A DNA stretch of 64,000 bases from MPNP01 sp026710155 (GCA_965200885.1 OZ241737.1:1302001-1366000); one strand, 5' to 3'; positions 35,410 to 45,351 are shown, numbered from the stretch's first letter. A program made the numbers and translations. Notes: generated from the letters alone by a model not told the origin.

Positions 35410-38400
35410 ATGGTTTCTGATCCTCGTTTCGTTCACCTCAGGGTTCACAGCAAGTTTTCCATACTTGAAGGTATTCTGGACATCAACAGGATAGCGAAAA
35501 TCTGTCAGGATTTGGAAATGCCGGCTGTGGCTTTAACTGATACCAACAACATGTTTGCGGCCCTTGAGTTCGCCAAGGGATGTTCTTCCAAGGGTGTTCA
35601 ACCGATACAAGGGTTGCAGGTTCACATAAAAATCAGGGACAACCACCTTAACCCTCACAGTCCCGATGATACAGCTCCCATCGTTTTACTGGCACAGAAT
35701 CAACTGGGATATCAAAACCTCCTGAAATTGAATGCCAGAATGTATCTGGATCAGGAAAAAGTCTTTCCGTATCTGACACTTGACGAACTCAAGGCCTTCC
35801 ATGAGGGATTGATCTGTATGACTGGAGGGAGCGAGGGTCCCCCGGGATTGTATTTGCTTGATGGTTCCTATGCTGATGCCAAGAAGATCGTATCGGAACT
35901 CATGGCCATTTTCACTGCAGGTGTCTACCAGGAAATCCAGCGTCATTCACATGAAGGTTCAACCTGTACCGCCAATGAAATGAAAACGGAATCCGGGTTG
36001 ATTGACATTGCCTATGAATTGGGACTCCCATTGGTTGCAACCAACAATGTTTTACTTGTCAATCGCGAAGAATACACTTCCGTTGACATGCTGTTCTATA
36101 TCAAGAACGGAGGCTTCAAGACACAAAATGATCCCAGACGGATGTTGACTCCAGAACATTATCTCAAGTCACAGGAAGAGATGGTTCAGCTGTTCAAGGA
36201 TTTGCCGGAAGCAATCGAAAGTACAATCGAGATTGCCAAGAGATGCAGTTTTCATGCACAGACCCATCCCCCCATGTTACCAAGATTTTGCGAAGATGAA
36301 AGTGAGGAATTGAAGAAAAGAACCCTGGAGGGTTTGCAAAAAAGGATCGACACCATCACATTGGCCGATTCTCAAGATGTCTACTTTGAAAGGTTGGAGT
36401 ACGAGCTTGGGGTCATAAACAATACCGATTTTGCAGGGTATTTCCTGATTGTTGCCGATTTTATCGGCTGGGCCAAGGAACAAGGCATTCCGGTGGGACC
36501 AGGTAGGGGTTCGGGTGCCGGCTCCCTTGTGGCTTATGCCCTCAATATCACAACACTTGATCCAATCAGGTATTCCTTGCTGTTCGAGCGATTTCTCAAT
36601 ACGGAACGGTTGTCGTTTCCTGACTTTGATATCGATTTCTGCTCTGAAAAGCGTGATGATGTCCTGGGGTATGTCACGAAAAGATACGGCGAGGACAAGG
36701 TGGCCCAGATTGTGACCTTTGGCAGCCTTGGGGCCAAGAATGCCATAAGGGATTTTGGGCGTATTCTGCGTGTACCCAGACATCTCATCAACCTTTGGGC
36801 CTCGGAAATCGATCCTCGTTTTCCCTTCAAACAGCAAAGGAAGGGCAATGAAACCCTGCAAGCGGCCGAAAGATCACAGGATTACATCAGGAACATGTTC
36901 GATCAGATCGAGGTTGTTGAAGGCATTCCTAGAAATACCAGCCGACATCCCGGGGGCATAGTAATCAGCAACAAACCCCTGCTGGAATCAGTCCCTCTCT
37001 ACCATGACAGGAAACAAGTGTTGCCAGTTACCCAATTTGACCTGAAATGGGTTGAGGAAGCTGGCTTGGTGAAGATGGATTTCCTTGGGGTCAAAACCCT
37101 GACGGTGATTGCCAAAACACAGGAGAAACTTGCCAGAAACGGCTTGGAAATTGATATAGAAAATTTACCCCTGACTGATGAGAAGACTTTTGATCTCTAT
37201 GCCAATGGAAGAACCATGGGGGTATTTCAGGTTGAGGGGGTTGGAATGACCAATGCCCTTAGGATCATGAAGCCAACCAGATTTGAGGATATTATTGCCA
37301 TGGTTGCCCTTTACAGACCAGGGCCGATGGAAATCATCAGTGATTTCTGTGCTGTCAAGAATGGAACAAAAAAGGCCCAGAAACTGCATGAGTCCATTGA
37401 TTATATTCTTGAGGAAACCAACGGATTTATCGTCTATCAGGAACAGGTGATGGAGATTGTCCGAGTCATGGCCGGCTATTCACTTGGTCGGGCAGATCTT
37501 GTCAGAAGAATCATGGGCAAGAAGATTCCTGCCGAAATGGCCAAGGAAAAACCGGAATTCTTCAAGGGGGCCGATGATAAGGGCATTCCCAGGGAGACAG
37601 TGGAAAAAGTGTGGGACCAACTGGAGACATTTGCCCATTATGGTTTCAACAAGTCCCATGCAGCCGTTTATGCTTTGGTCAGTTACCAGACTGCCTGGCT
37701 GAAAGCCAACCATCATCTGGAATACATGGCTTCTGTAATGACCATGGATTTGAATGATGTTGACAAGTTGGCGGCCTATTCAAAGGATTTGGAAAAATCG
37801 GGTATTGAAATCCTCTGTCCCGATATCAACCAATCCAATTCGGATTTTGAAGTACAGGATGGCAAGATTGTTTATTCCCTTTCAGCCATCAAAAGTGTCG
37901 GGGTCGATGTTGCCCGCAAGGTTGAACAGGTCAGGGGGGACGAACCCTTCACGGATATATTCGATTTTGCCGAGAGGATTGATTTGTCCACCATTTCAAA
38001 GAGTGCCTTTGAAAACATGGTTCGTGCTGGTGTCTTCGACAAATTATTCGAGAATCGCCATCAACTGTTCAACAATTTTGACATTCTTTCAAACTATGCC
38101 AAATCACAAAATTCAACCAGCAATCATCAAAGTCTTTTTGATGACATCCAGGACATGCCCAAACCAGCCTTGCGGCCTTCGAATGATTGGAGTCAGGGTC
38201 AAAAACTGGCCGAGGAACTTGTAGCGATTGGATTCTACCTGAGTGAGCATCCCATAACCAGGTACAAGAAAAGATTAACCGATTCCAATTTGACATCGAT
38301 TTCGGAAATTCTTGAGTGGCAGGAAAATTCCGTCAAAAAATTTGGCTCCAAGAAAACCATCACTATTGCTGGAATCATCGCCAAGGTCACCAAACGAATC

Positions 38401-38856
38401 GCCAGTACTGGAAGTACCATGGCCTTCATCAAATTTTCCGATGACACGGGCGAGATCGAAGCCTTCCTGTCACCAGAACTCTATTCCCATGGCAATATTG
38501 TCATGAATGAGAATGCCCTGGTCCATGCCCATCTGGAAGTAGAAAAATACAAGGAACAGATCAGGGTTTCAACCTATAAGGTTTTACCCCTTGATAATCT
38601 GATCAAAGACCATCCGGTCAAGGTCAATATTCATTTTGACAAGGTATCAGTTCCTGGTCAGGTCAGGACAATCCTGGAGGAAAACACCCGAGAGTTGCCG
38701 AATTACCAATTGTCAAGGATTGTTTTCTCCCCACATTGTGAAGAAATAAAGGAAGAACTAGCCATAGATATTGCAGGTACATATAAAATGAATAAAAAGG
38801 TGAAACAGGCGATAAAAAGCCTGGAGGGGGTTATAAAAGTTTCACCCATGGATTAA
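35410..38856 (+). CDS. dnaE: DNA polymerase III alpha subunit
   Basis: This is the replicative DNA polymerase catalytic subunit, about 1148 residues, normal for DnaE1. The N-terminal PHP domain begins FVHLRVHSKFSILEG. The polymerase core contains PVGPGRGSGAGSLVAYAL and the catalytic carboxylates in PDFDIDFCSEKR. FQVEGVGMTNALR, the GFNKSHAAVYALVSYQTAWLK finger region and a C-terminal OB-fold part (ITIAGIIAKVTKRIA) follow. I start at ATG 35410 because MVSDPRFVHLR is the usual N-terminus; a TTG at 35392 is also open. hisS follows 113 bases later. No frameshift is visible. Confidence 0.97.
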   Translation: MVSDPRFVHLRVHSKFSILEGILDINRIAKICQDLEMPAVALTDTNNMFAALEFAKGCSSKGVQPIQGLQVHIKIRDNHLNPHSPDDTAPIVLLAQNQLGYQNLLKLNARMYLDQEKVFPYLTLDELKAFHEGLICMTGGSEGPPGLYLLDGSYADAKKIVSELMAIFTAGVYQEIQRHSHEGSTCTANEMKTESGLIDIAYELGLPLVATNNVLLVNREEYTSVDMLFYIKNGGFKTQNDPRRMLTPEHYLKSQEEMVQLFKDLPEAIESTIEIAKRCSFHAQTHPPMLPRFCEDESEELKKRTLEGLQKRIDTITLADSQDVYFERLEYELGVINNTDFAGYFLIVADFIGWAKEQGIPVGPGRGSGAGSLVAYALNITTLDPIRYSLLFERFLNTERLSFPDFDIDFCSEKRDDVLGYVTKRYGEDKVAQIVTFGSLGAKNAIRDFGRILRVPRHLINLWASEIDPRFPFKQQRKGNETLQAAERSQDYIRNMFDQIEVVEGIPRNTSRHPGGIVISNKPLLESVPLYHDRKQVLPVTQFDLKWVEEAGLVKMDFLGVKTLTVIAKTQEKLARNGLEIDIENLPLTDEKTFDLYANGRTMGVFQVEGVGMTNALRIMKPTRFEDIIAMVALYRPGPMEIISDFCAVKNGTKKAQKLHESIDYILEETNGFIVYQEQVMEIVRVMAGYSLGRADLVRRIMGKKIPAEMAKEKPEFFKGADDKGIPRETVEKVWDQLETFAHYGFNKSHAAVYALVSYQTAWLKANHHLEYMASVMTMDLNDVDKLAAYSKDLEKSGIEILCPDINQSNSDFEVQDGKIVYSLSAIKSVGVDVARKVEQVRGDEPFTDIFDFAERIDLSTISKSAFENMVRAGVFDKLFENRHQLFNNFDILSNYAKSQNSTSNHQSLFDDIQDMPKPALRPSNDWSQGQKLAEELVAIGFYLSEHPITRYKKRLTDSNLTSISEILEWQENSVKKFGSKKTITIAGIIAKVTKRIASTGSTMAFIKFSDDTGEIEAFLSPELYSHGNIVMNENALVHAHLEVEKYKEQIRVSTYKVLPLDNLIKDHPVKVNIHFDKVSVPGQVRTILEENTRELPNYQLSRIVFSPHCEEIKEELAIDIAGTYKMNKKVKQAIKSLEGVIKVSPMD

Positions 38857-38969
38857 TTCAAGGCAGGTCTGGTAATGACAAGACACGCTTTTCCCCATTG
38901 TTGCAGAGCATTTGGTGATATATTCTTGAAACACTTTAAGTTGGCAATCCACTACCCGGAAATTTTACC

Positions 38970-40466
38970 ATGGTTGCAAAATCCAATAAGCAGAAAATAG
39001 TACGTCCAAAGGCGGAAACACCTCAGGGCTTTCAGGATTATTTTGGAGAAGCCCATAAATTTCGGGTTCAAATGATGAATGTCATTGCCGAGGTATTCGA
39101 CAAGTTCGGTTTTGACCCTCTGGAAACACCAGCAATCGAGTACCTTGATAGTCTGGGGAAATTTCTGCCTGACCTGGACCGACCCAATGAGGGTGTTTTT
39201 GCATGGAAGGATGAGGAGAAGTGGTTGTCATTGCGTTATGACATGACTGCTCCCCTTGCCAGGGTAGCAGCCCAGTACAGAAATACCTTGCCCTCGCCCT
39301 ATCGAAGATATGCAATGGGACCTGTGTGGCGGAATGAAAAACCCGGTCCCGGTCGCTTCCGTCAGTTTTACCAATGCGATGCTGATACCGTTGGTTCAAG
39401 CAATGCTGCAGCAGATGCCGAGATGGCTGTACTAACATCCGAAATACTGGATGCAATGGGTATAGCCAAGAAGGATTATCTAATCAAAATAAACAATCGA
39501 AAGATTCTTGACGGTATCCTCGTTGTAGCCGGGGTACTTGAAGAAGGAAATGCTGAATCGGATTCCACAACTCGCGGTGCGGTTTCTCGAGCAATGGACA
39601 AATTGGACAGGTTGGGACCGAAGGGAGTTAGGCTTCTTTTGGGCAAGGGAAGGCTGGATGAAAGTGGTGATTACACCAAGGGAGCCGAACTGACCGAGAA
39701 CCAAATCGATCCCATCATGAGTTTCCTGCAATTAGGCAATCATTCCAATACCGAAATCCTCGACAAGCTCAGGGATTTGGTTGCTGAAACCGATGTGGGA
39801 TCCGAAGGTGTATACGAACTGAATGAAATATTGGATTTTATCAATGCCCAGAACTCCAGCATGGATAATTTCGCGATAGATACCTCCATTGTGCGAGGAT
39901 TGGATTATTATACAGGACCTGTATTGGAGGCAGAACTTACATTTGAAATATTCGATGAAGAGGGAAGGCAAAAAAGATTTGGTTCTGTTGCTGGTGGCGG
40001 TCGCTATGATGACCTTGTCAAAAGATTTATTGGCCAAAAGGTTCCTGCAACTGGGGTTTCAATTGGTATTGACAGACTTATTGCTGCCAAGGAAAGCAGC
40101 CAAGCGAAAAAAATCAAGGCCAATGGTCCTGTTTTGGTTACAGTCATGGATCGCCATCGAATGGCCGATTATCAAAAGATGGTGGCAGACCTCCGTGAAG
40201 CGGGGATTAAATCCGAAGTATTTTTGGGGAATGCACGGAATTTTGGCAAGCAATTGAAATATGCAGATATCAGGAACTGCCCCATAGCAATTATCCAAGG
40301 GGAAGAAGAAAGAAACAAGGGGGCGGTTATGATCAAGGATCTTGAGCTTGGTTCAAAAATTTCAGAAACGGCATCGCTGGATGAGTGGAAATCAAGAGAC
40401 TGGCAACAAGAGGTCAGAATCGAAAACCTGATACCCACAATCAAGGAAGTACTTGCCAAGAAATAA
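38970..40466 (+). CDS. hisS: Histidyl-tRNA synthetase
   Basis: This class II synthetase (498 residues) charges tRNA-His. It begins with the ETPQGFQDYFGEA stretch of class II motif 1 region, has motif 2 as YAMGPVWRNEKPGPGRFRQF, the HisS-specific RGLDYYTGPVLE near residue 305 and motif 3 in GVSIGIDRLIA. The C-terminal anticodon-binding domain starts around residue 400 with PVLVTVMD. The longer, eukaryote-like form with RNEKPGPGRFRQFYQCDAD is the alphaproteobacterial type. The ATG at 38970 gives a short Lys-rich N-terminal extension. Confidence 0.96.
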   Translation: MVAKSNKQKIVRPKAETPQGFQDYFGEAHKFRVQMMNVIAEVFDKFGFDPLETPAIEYLDSLGKFLPDLDRPNEGVFAWKDEEKWLSLRYDMTAPLARVAAQYRNTLPSPYRRYAMGPVWRNEKPGPGRFRQFYQCDADTVGSSNAAADAEMAVLTSEILDAMGIAKKDYLIKINNRKILDGILVVAGVLEEGNAESDSTTRGAVSRAMDKLDRLGPKGVRLLLGKGRLDESGDYTKGAELTENQIDPIMSFLQLGNHSNTEILDKLRDLVAETDVGSEGVYELNEILDFINAQNSSMDNFAIDTSIVRGLDYYTGPVLEAELTFEIFDEEGRQKRFGSVAGGGRYDDLVKRFIGQKVPATGVSIGIDRLIAAKESSQAKKIKANGPVLVTVMDRHRMADYQKMVADLREAGIKSEVFLGNARNFGKQLKYADIRNCPIAIIQGEEERNKGAVMIKDLELGSKISETASLDEWKSRDWQQEVRIENLIPTIKEVLAKK

Positions 40467-40497
40467 TGATTGCTGGTTTTCAATACTTCTACCGCGA

Positions 40498-40560
40498 ATA
40501 AGGTTCAATGGTGATTTTGAACTCTTCATAGGGATAGTTCTCAAAAAAATAACATTTTCT
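40498..40560 (-). pseudogene. Duplicated 3' end of the DUF1489 gene
   Basis: Positions 40498-40547 match 41478-41527, the 3' end of the DUF1489 gene on the minus strand, at all but three positions, and similarity resumes in a short taacatttt stretch after a gap. Read leftward it would encode the final EEFKITIEPY tail. It lies right after hisS. The simplest reading is that the pair at 40675-41420 arrived between the two copies, with the DUF1489 end duplicated in the process. Confidence 0.75.
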
Positions 40561-40622
40561 TAATATCACCAGTTCAATACCTCCCCCCCCCCATTATTCT
40601 TATATAAGGCCAGTCTTTTTAC

Positions 40623-40651
40623 TTGTCACGAATAGGGGGAGATATTATATT
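40623..40651 (+). promoter_or_regulatory. Promoter for the 95-aa/HEPN pair
   Basis: TTGTCA at 40623-40628 and TATATT at 40646-40651 are separated by 17 bases, 24 bases before the ATG at 40675. The gene then has a strong GAGGAGGAG ribosome-binding site at about 40659-40667. A run of ten C lies just upstream at 40583-40592. Confidence 0.55.
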
Positions 40652-40674
40652 TTGGTTTGAGGAGGAGATAATCC

Positions 40675-40962
40675 ATGCAGGAAGACATTGACAAGGAATT
40701 GAAAAAGATTGTTCAGGAACAACTGGCACCTGTCAGGATTATTGGCCTTAAGTCTGAAAAGGCCGAAGATGCTGATGGTGATCCTATCTTGCGTATAAGG
40801 GTAGTTTACAAGGCCGAAAACAATCGGCTTGATCCTAACAAAGTTGCAGATGTAATCGGATACTTGCGCGATGGCATAAAGAATACAACCAATGGCCTGG
40901 ACAGGTTCCCAATTCTTTCCTTCACAACCCCTGAAGAGGCTGAAGCGCTTGGATCCATTTGA
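40675..40962 (+). CDS. Small protein paired with a HEPN gene (possible antitoxin)
   Basis: This 95-residue protein has no catalytic motif that I can name. It begins with a charged helix (EDIDKELKKIVQEQ), then a segment ILRIRVVYKAENNRLDP with alternating hydrophobic residues, and a central VADVIGYLRDGI helix. In other alphaproteobacteria I recall similar proteins encoded immediately before a HEPN protein, in the manner of an antitoxin-toxin pair. Its end overlaps the HEPN reading frame by 14 bases. It has its own good promoter and ribosome-binding site and looks intact, whereas its partner is frameshifted. Confidence 0.6.
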   Translation: MQEDIDKELKKIVQEQLAPVRIIGLKSEKAEDADGDPILRIRVVYKAENNRLDPNKVADVIGYLRDGIKNTTNGLDRFPILSFTTPEEAEALGSI

Positions 40963-41420
40963 TCTTGTTCAAACTGTCAGGGTATTGGCATGTCTGGATC
41001 AGGGTAGACCACGACAAGTTAACCTGAAAAGAGCCCTGAGCACGGCCTATTATGCAATGTTCCATGCCCTATGTCTGAATTGTGCGAATTCCTTCATTGG
41101 TAGAAGGGGCAGACAGGAGCGAGAACGCATGGAATCAGGTTTATCGGTCTGTTGATCATGCGTTTGCCAAAAAACAGTGCAAGAACCAGGAAGCCATGGC
41201 AAGTTTTCCCGCAGGGATAAAAAGATTCGCCAATTATTTCGTGAACCTACAAGATATGCGCCACCAAGCCGACTATGACCCAACAAGGAGTTTTGATCGT
41301 CAGGAAGTAATCAATGCAATAGATCATGCAGAAGGGATGATCAATAATTTGCTAGATTCTGATCTCAGGATGAGGAAAGCCTTTGCAGCATGGATCGTGG
41401 TAAGGTACAGATACCGGTAA
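40949..41420 (+). pseudogene. HEPN-domain protein gene with frameshift
   Basis: The first part (start probably TTG 40949) reads DPFDLVQTVRVLACL, then VNLKRALSTAYYAMFHALCLNC, the first helices of a HEPN-type protein. The second part continues in another frame from about 41105: ADRSENAWNQVYRSVDHAFAKKQ, then FANYFVNLQDMRHQADYDP and a final long helix. The junction lies near 41095-41112 in a GGTAGAAGGGG stretch, so a single indel explains it. HEPN proteins are often RNases or toxins; DMRHQADYD may hold the conserved Arg/His region. The joined protein would be about 157 residues. The break suggests an inactivated toxin. Confidence 0.72.
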
Positions 41421-41468
41421 CCAGCAGTTCATCGAACTAGGTATCATAATTGCAGGAATTAAATACGG

Positions 41469-41933
41469 TTATCTTGGATAAGGTTCAATGGTGATTTTGA
41501 ATTCTTCGTAGGGATATTTCTCAAAAAGCCTCCTAACATTTTCAAAACTTCCCGTTTGACCCTGAAAAGGTAAATCCAGTGGGCTTTTCTTGGGTGTGAG
41601 ATACCTCCATCCCTGGAAAGGCCTTTTGGGAACAGGTTCGGTTCGTACAATCCGATTATCAAAAACGATAGCCCATCGCTTGATACCCTCTGGATCAATT
41701 CTTTGGTCAAAGGCAATAACCCTTTGCCGGGCTGCAATGGTGCCATTGATTACCCAGTATAATGATCCTCCGTTCAGTACTTCCTCATATCTTTTCGGTC
41801 GAAACCGGGTTACATGCTCGGGAGAAGCATACACACCACTCTTTCTTCGTTCCTTCTGCCACTCCTCCAATTCTTCGACAGTGTTAATTCCAACACAGAG
41901 CTTGAGGAGATTCATAGTTTTTGTCGTCTTCAT
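41469..41933 (-). CDS. DUF1489 family protein
   Basis: This 154-residue protein matches the DUF1489 family, found almost only in alphaproteobacteria. Conserved features include LLKLCVGINTVEELEEWQ at the start, TRFRPKRYEEVLNGGSLYWV in the middle and a late RPFQGWRYL. Its function is unknown. A second ATG six codons in (41915) may be the true start, giving MNLLKLCVG as in most relatives. A second copy of its 3' end lies at 40498-40560 on the other side of the HEPN pair. Confidence 0.85.
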   Translation of the reverse strand: MKTTKTMNLLKLCVGINTVEELEEWQKERRKSGVYASPEHVTRFRPKRYEEVLNGGSLYWVINGTIAARQRVIAFDQRIDPEGIKRWAIVFDNRIVRTEPVPKRPFQGWRYLTPKKSPLDLPFQGQTGSFENVRRLFEKYPYEEFKITIEPYPR

Positions 41934-42220
41934 TCAAAAAATTTCAAAGTAAGCAATAAAAAAACAAGATCATGGTTACCGAATGAGTTACCTCGTTCCA
42001 ATATATCAAACTGCTGGAAAAGTAAAAATCCGAATCCAGCCCTTTGCCGTTTTCTTGAATATAAAAGTTGAAAATACCTTCATCTGCACTTATTTGAACC
42101 TTCCAGTTGTCAAAATCAGATTAACCTTGGTGTTGGTGGGTCTCGCAAGAGAATTCCTGTCGTCTGACATTGATTGTCGGGAAAGGACAACACCCTTCAG
42201 AAAACAGAAGGAAACCAGCC

Positions 42221-42841
42221 GTGACAAAAAGAACGACTGCCAAGTACAAAATTGACCGCAGAATGGGGGAAAACATTTGGGGAAGACCCAAATCACCATT
42301 CAACAAAAGAAACTATGGTCCTGGTCAGCATGGCCAGCGAAGAAAAGGCAAACTCTCCGATTTCGGTATTCAGTTGAGGTCCAAACAGAAACTGAAAGGC
42401 TACTATGGTGATTTGACCGAAAAGCAATTCCGTCGAACATTTGGCGAAGCTGAGCGAATGAAGGGAGATACGGGCGAAAATCTCATTGGCCTTTTGGAAC
42501 AACGACTTGATGCCGTTGTATACAGGGCAAAATTTGTGGTTACAATGTTTGCAGCCAGGCAATTCATCAACCATGGTCATGTTCTGGTTAACGGCAAGAA
42601 AGTGAATATTCCTTCCTACAGGATCAAGGAAGGGGATGAAATTGAAGTCAGGGAAAAATCAAGACAATTGATTATCGTTGATGATGCCATTGATAATCGG
42701 GAAAGGGAAATTCCTGAATATATCGAAGTTGATATTGAAAACCTGAAGGCAAGATTTCTCAGGGTTCCCCAGTTGAAGGATGTTCCTTACCCAACGATAA
42801 TGGAACCAAATCTGGTTGTTGAATATTACGCAAAAAACTAG
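42221..42841 (+). CDS. rpsD: 30S ribosomal protein S4
   Basis: This 206-residue protein nucleates assembly of the small ribosomal subunit by binding 16S rRNA. The alphaproteobacterial S4 N-terminus TKRTTAKYKIDRRMGENIWG is present, followed by SPFNKRNYGPGQHGQRRK. The S4 RNA-binding domain (LEQRLDAVVYRAKFV... INHGHVLVNGKKVNIPSYRI) occupies about residues 90-155. The start is GTG 42221 with AAGGA nine bases upstream; the longer open frame upstream has no support. It is monocistronic here. Confidence 0.97.
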   Translation: MTKRTTAKYKIDRRMGENIWGRPKSPFNKRNYGPGQHGQRRKGKLSDFGIQLRSKQKLKGYYGDLTEKQFRRTFGEAERMKGDTGENLIGLLEQRLDAVVYRAKFVVTMFAARQFINHGHVLVNGKKVNIPSYRIKEGDEIEVREKSRQLIIVDDAIDNREREIPEYIEVDIENLKARFLRVPQLKDVPYPTIMEPNLVVEYYAKN

Positions 42842-42992
42842 GAAATTCCCCACCGCCATCGGTATTACATTACAATTCCCAATGTAGGGAGTACAAATTA
42901 CTTTTCCTAAATGATAGACTCATTTAAGGTGATCTTAGTGGTTGTAACAACCGTTCAAACCGATATTGAGTCAAGTAAACAAAGGAAAAGTT

Positions 42993-44198
42993 TTGAATAG
43001 GATGTTATTGGCGGAGGCCAGAAGCCTGCCATTCTGGAAGCAGCCCGTTTTTCTACTGGTGTTGATGGCGACGGCTTTACCCCTCGGCTTTTCCACCTGG
43101 AACGCACTCCTAAACAATTTTGTTGTTGAGGTTGGTAATTTTGACGGGGTAAAAATCGGATGGTTACATACCATAAGGGAAATACCGGGTTTTTTGGCTA
43201 TAGGTGTAATAGCCCTTATCATTTTCATTCGGGAACAATTTCTGGCCTTGATATCCTTGGCAATCATGGCCGCAGCCATTGCTGTTGTGGCTTGGTTCCC
43301 CAGTTATCAAGGCATATTGATCACAACCATAATCAGTTCCATAGGTTTTCACTATTATGAAACCGTTAACCAGTCACTCCGGTTGCAATGGATTCCAAAG
43401 GACAGGGCGCCACAAACGATAGGTTGGCTCGTTTCGGTAGGTTCAGGAGCCTCGTTGGTAGCCTACCTTTTTGTTGTTGGAGGATGGAAGCTCTTGAACT
43501 TTTCCTACAACAGCATTTACATGGTGTCCGGCCTGATAACCTTCATCATTGTTGTTTATTGTTATCTGGCCTTTCCAAGATTTGAAACCCCCAATCCACA
43601 AAAAGCCAAAATGGTTCTGAGAAAGCAGTATTGGCTGTACTATGCACTGCAATTCATGTCAGGGGCCAGAAGACAGATATTCATGGTTTTTGCAGCCTTC
43701 ATGATGGTTGAAAAATTCGGATTTGAAGTCCATGAGGTAACCATCCTCTTCATCATCAATTTCATGGCGAATATGATTTTTGCGCCGCTAATGGGAAAGG
43801 CCGTCAATATATTTGGTGAAAGAAATACCCTTGTCTTTGAATACACTGGCCTGACCCTCGTATTTTTGGCTTACGGAGGGATTTATTATTTTGGATGGGG
43901 ATTTCTGATTGCCGGTTTTCTGTTTATCTTGGACAATATTTTTTTCGCCCTTGCATTTGCATTGCAAACCTATTTTCAAAAAATCTGTGACCCGGCGGAT
44001 ATAATGCCGACTGCTGCAGTGGCGTTCACAATCAATCACATAGCAGCAGTCTTTCTACCTGCACTTTTGGGTTATTTATGGATCATTGCACCACAGTATG
44101 TGTTTGTACTTGCTGCTACAATGGCCATCTTTTCCTTGATCCTGTCGCTTTTGATACCCAGACAACCTTCACCAGGTAATGAAACCATACTCAATTAG
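42993..44198 (+). CDS. MFS-type membrane transporter
   Basis: This protein of about 401 residues has roughly twelve hydrophobic helices in two halves separated by a basic loop (FPRFETPNPQKAKMVLRKQYW), as in the major facilitator superfamily. The first helix region is PVFLLVLMATALPLGFSTWN. The substrate is not apparent. I start at TTG 42993, which has AAAGGA six bases upstream; ATG 43002 and TTG 42966 are alternatives. It stands alone between rpsD and msrA. The 500 bases after it (44199-44701) hold nothing that I can support. Confidence 0.75.
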   Translation: MNRMLLAEARSLPFWKQPVFLLVLMATALPLGFSTWNALLNNFVVEVGNFDGVKIGWLHTIREIPGFLAIGVIALIIFIREQFLALISLAIMAAAIAVVAWFPSYQGILITTIISSIGFHYYETVNQSLRLQWIPKDRAPQTIGWLVSVGSGASLVAYLFVVGGWKLLNFSYNSIYMVSGLITFIIVVYCYLAFPRFETPNPQKAKMVLRKQYWLYYALQFMSGARRQIFMVFAAFMMVEKFGFEVHEVTILFIINFMANMIFAPLMGKAVNIFGERNTLVFEYTGLTLVFLAYGGIYYFGWGFLIAGFLFILDNIFFALAFALQTYFQKICDPADIMPTAAVAFTINHIAAVFLPALLGYLWIIAPQYVFVLAATMAIFSLILSLLIPRQPSPGNETILN

Positions 44199-44701
44199 GT
44201 GTACCCCTATTTAATGTGGTGAGTCCAAAGTTTGGAACATTGCATTTTCCTATCCTGTATCAGTTCGAAATGAGTTCTTTCTTTTTCCATAAGGGCTTTG
44301 GCGCTATCTTTGGCAACAATTTGAGATATGGTAAATTCAACGAATGACTTTTAAAAGGCAATAAATAGAGGTGCCCTTAGGCAAATATCAATTAAATTGA
44401 CCTATCACATATCCATTGTAATTTTTTTCCAAATTCACACTCAAAGGGGGTTAGGAAAAATTGAATGTTGTTTTTATGCTCTGGAGAATGGTAACTCAAG
44501 GGGGAGAAACAAGTCCTGTCCGAGAAGGCCATTGGACTTTGCAAAAGGTTTCTTGCAACACTTTGGAGCAAAGCCTCTAATTTTTGGTTACCCTGATCAG
44601 TAATTATAACAATTTAATGTATAAATTTTGATGATGGAGTTGTGATTACTATTTAATATGAGCAATTCGGAATCCACCAACCCTGATTTTTGAGAGGTCA
44701 A

Positions 44702-45340
44702 ATGTTTTCATTATTTAAAAAAACGGAATTACCAAGTAGAACAGATTCACTTGCAGGTCGAACAACAGCCATTCAAACAGCCGAAAAGCATTTTGTAACC
44801 GGCAGACCATTGAAAGGCCCTTATCCAGAAGGATCCAAACAGATAATACTTGGAATGGGATGTTTTTGGGGGGTGGAGCGATTGTATTGGGAAAAGGAGG
44901 GAGTTTGGGTAACCTCGGTCGGTTATGCTGGTGGTTTTACCCCGAACCCGACATATAAGGAAGTTTGTTCTGGAATGACTGGTCATAACGAAGTCGTGAG
45001 CATTACCTACTTGCCTGAAGTTATGAGTTTAATGAAAATACTCAAAATCTTTTGGGAAAATCATGATCCGACCCAGGGCATGAGGCAAGGGAATGACATC
45101 GGGACACAGTACCGGTCCGGAATATATTATTTTGATGCCGAACAAAAAAAATGCGCAGAGGATACAAGGAAAGCATATCAGGAAATCCTTGTTTCCCGAA
45201 GATTGGGAACAATAACGACCGAGGTGGTTGAAGCACCCGAGTATTTCTTTGCAGAGGATTACCACCAACAATACTTGGCAAAGAATCCAGGTGGATATTG
45301 TGGTCTCCGGGGAACAGGTCTTGCCTGCCCGGTTGTTTAG
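44702..45340 (+). CDS. msrA: Peptide methionine sulfoxide reductase A
   Basis: MsrA repairs methionine-S-sulfoxide in proteins using thioredoxin. The catalytic motif GCFWGVERLYW is near residue 53 of 212. GYAGGFTPNPTYKEVCSGMTGHNEVV and FWENHDPTQGMRQGNDIGTQYRS are the conserved substrate-pocket stretches, and the C-terminus GYCGLRGTGLACPV supplies the two resolving cysteines. The start is ATG 44702 behind GAGAGG. It precedes prmA by eleven bases and may be co-transcribed with it. Confidence 0.94.
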   Translation: MFSLFKKTELPSRTDSLAGRTTAIQTAEKHFVTGRPLKGPYPEGSKQIILGMGCFWGVERLYWEKEGVWVTSVGYAGGFTPNPTYKEVCSGMTGHNEVVSITYLPEVMSLMKILKIFWENHDPTQGMRQGNDIGTQYRSGIYYFDAEQKKCAEDTRKAYQEILVSRRLGTITTEVVEAPEYFFAEDYHQQYLAKNPGGYCGLRGTGLACPVV

Positions 45341-45351
45341 GATATATCGGA

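Noticed and set aside
44397..44603. A 68-residue frame between the MFS gene and msrA
   Set aside because: It has no ribosome-binding site, unusual composition and no family pattern that I could recognise.
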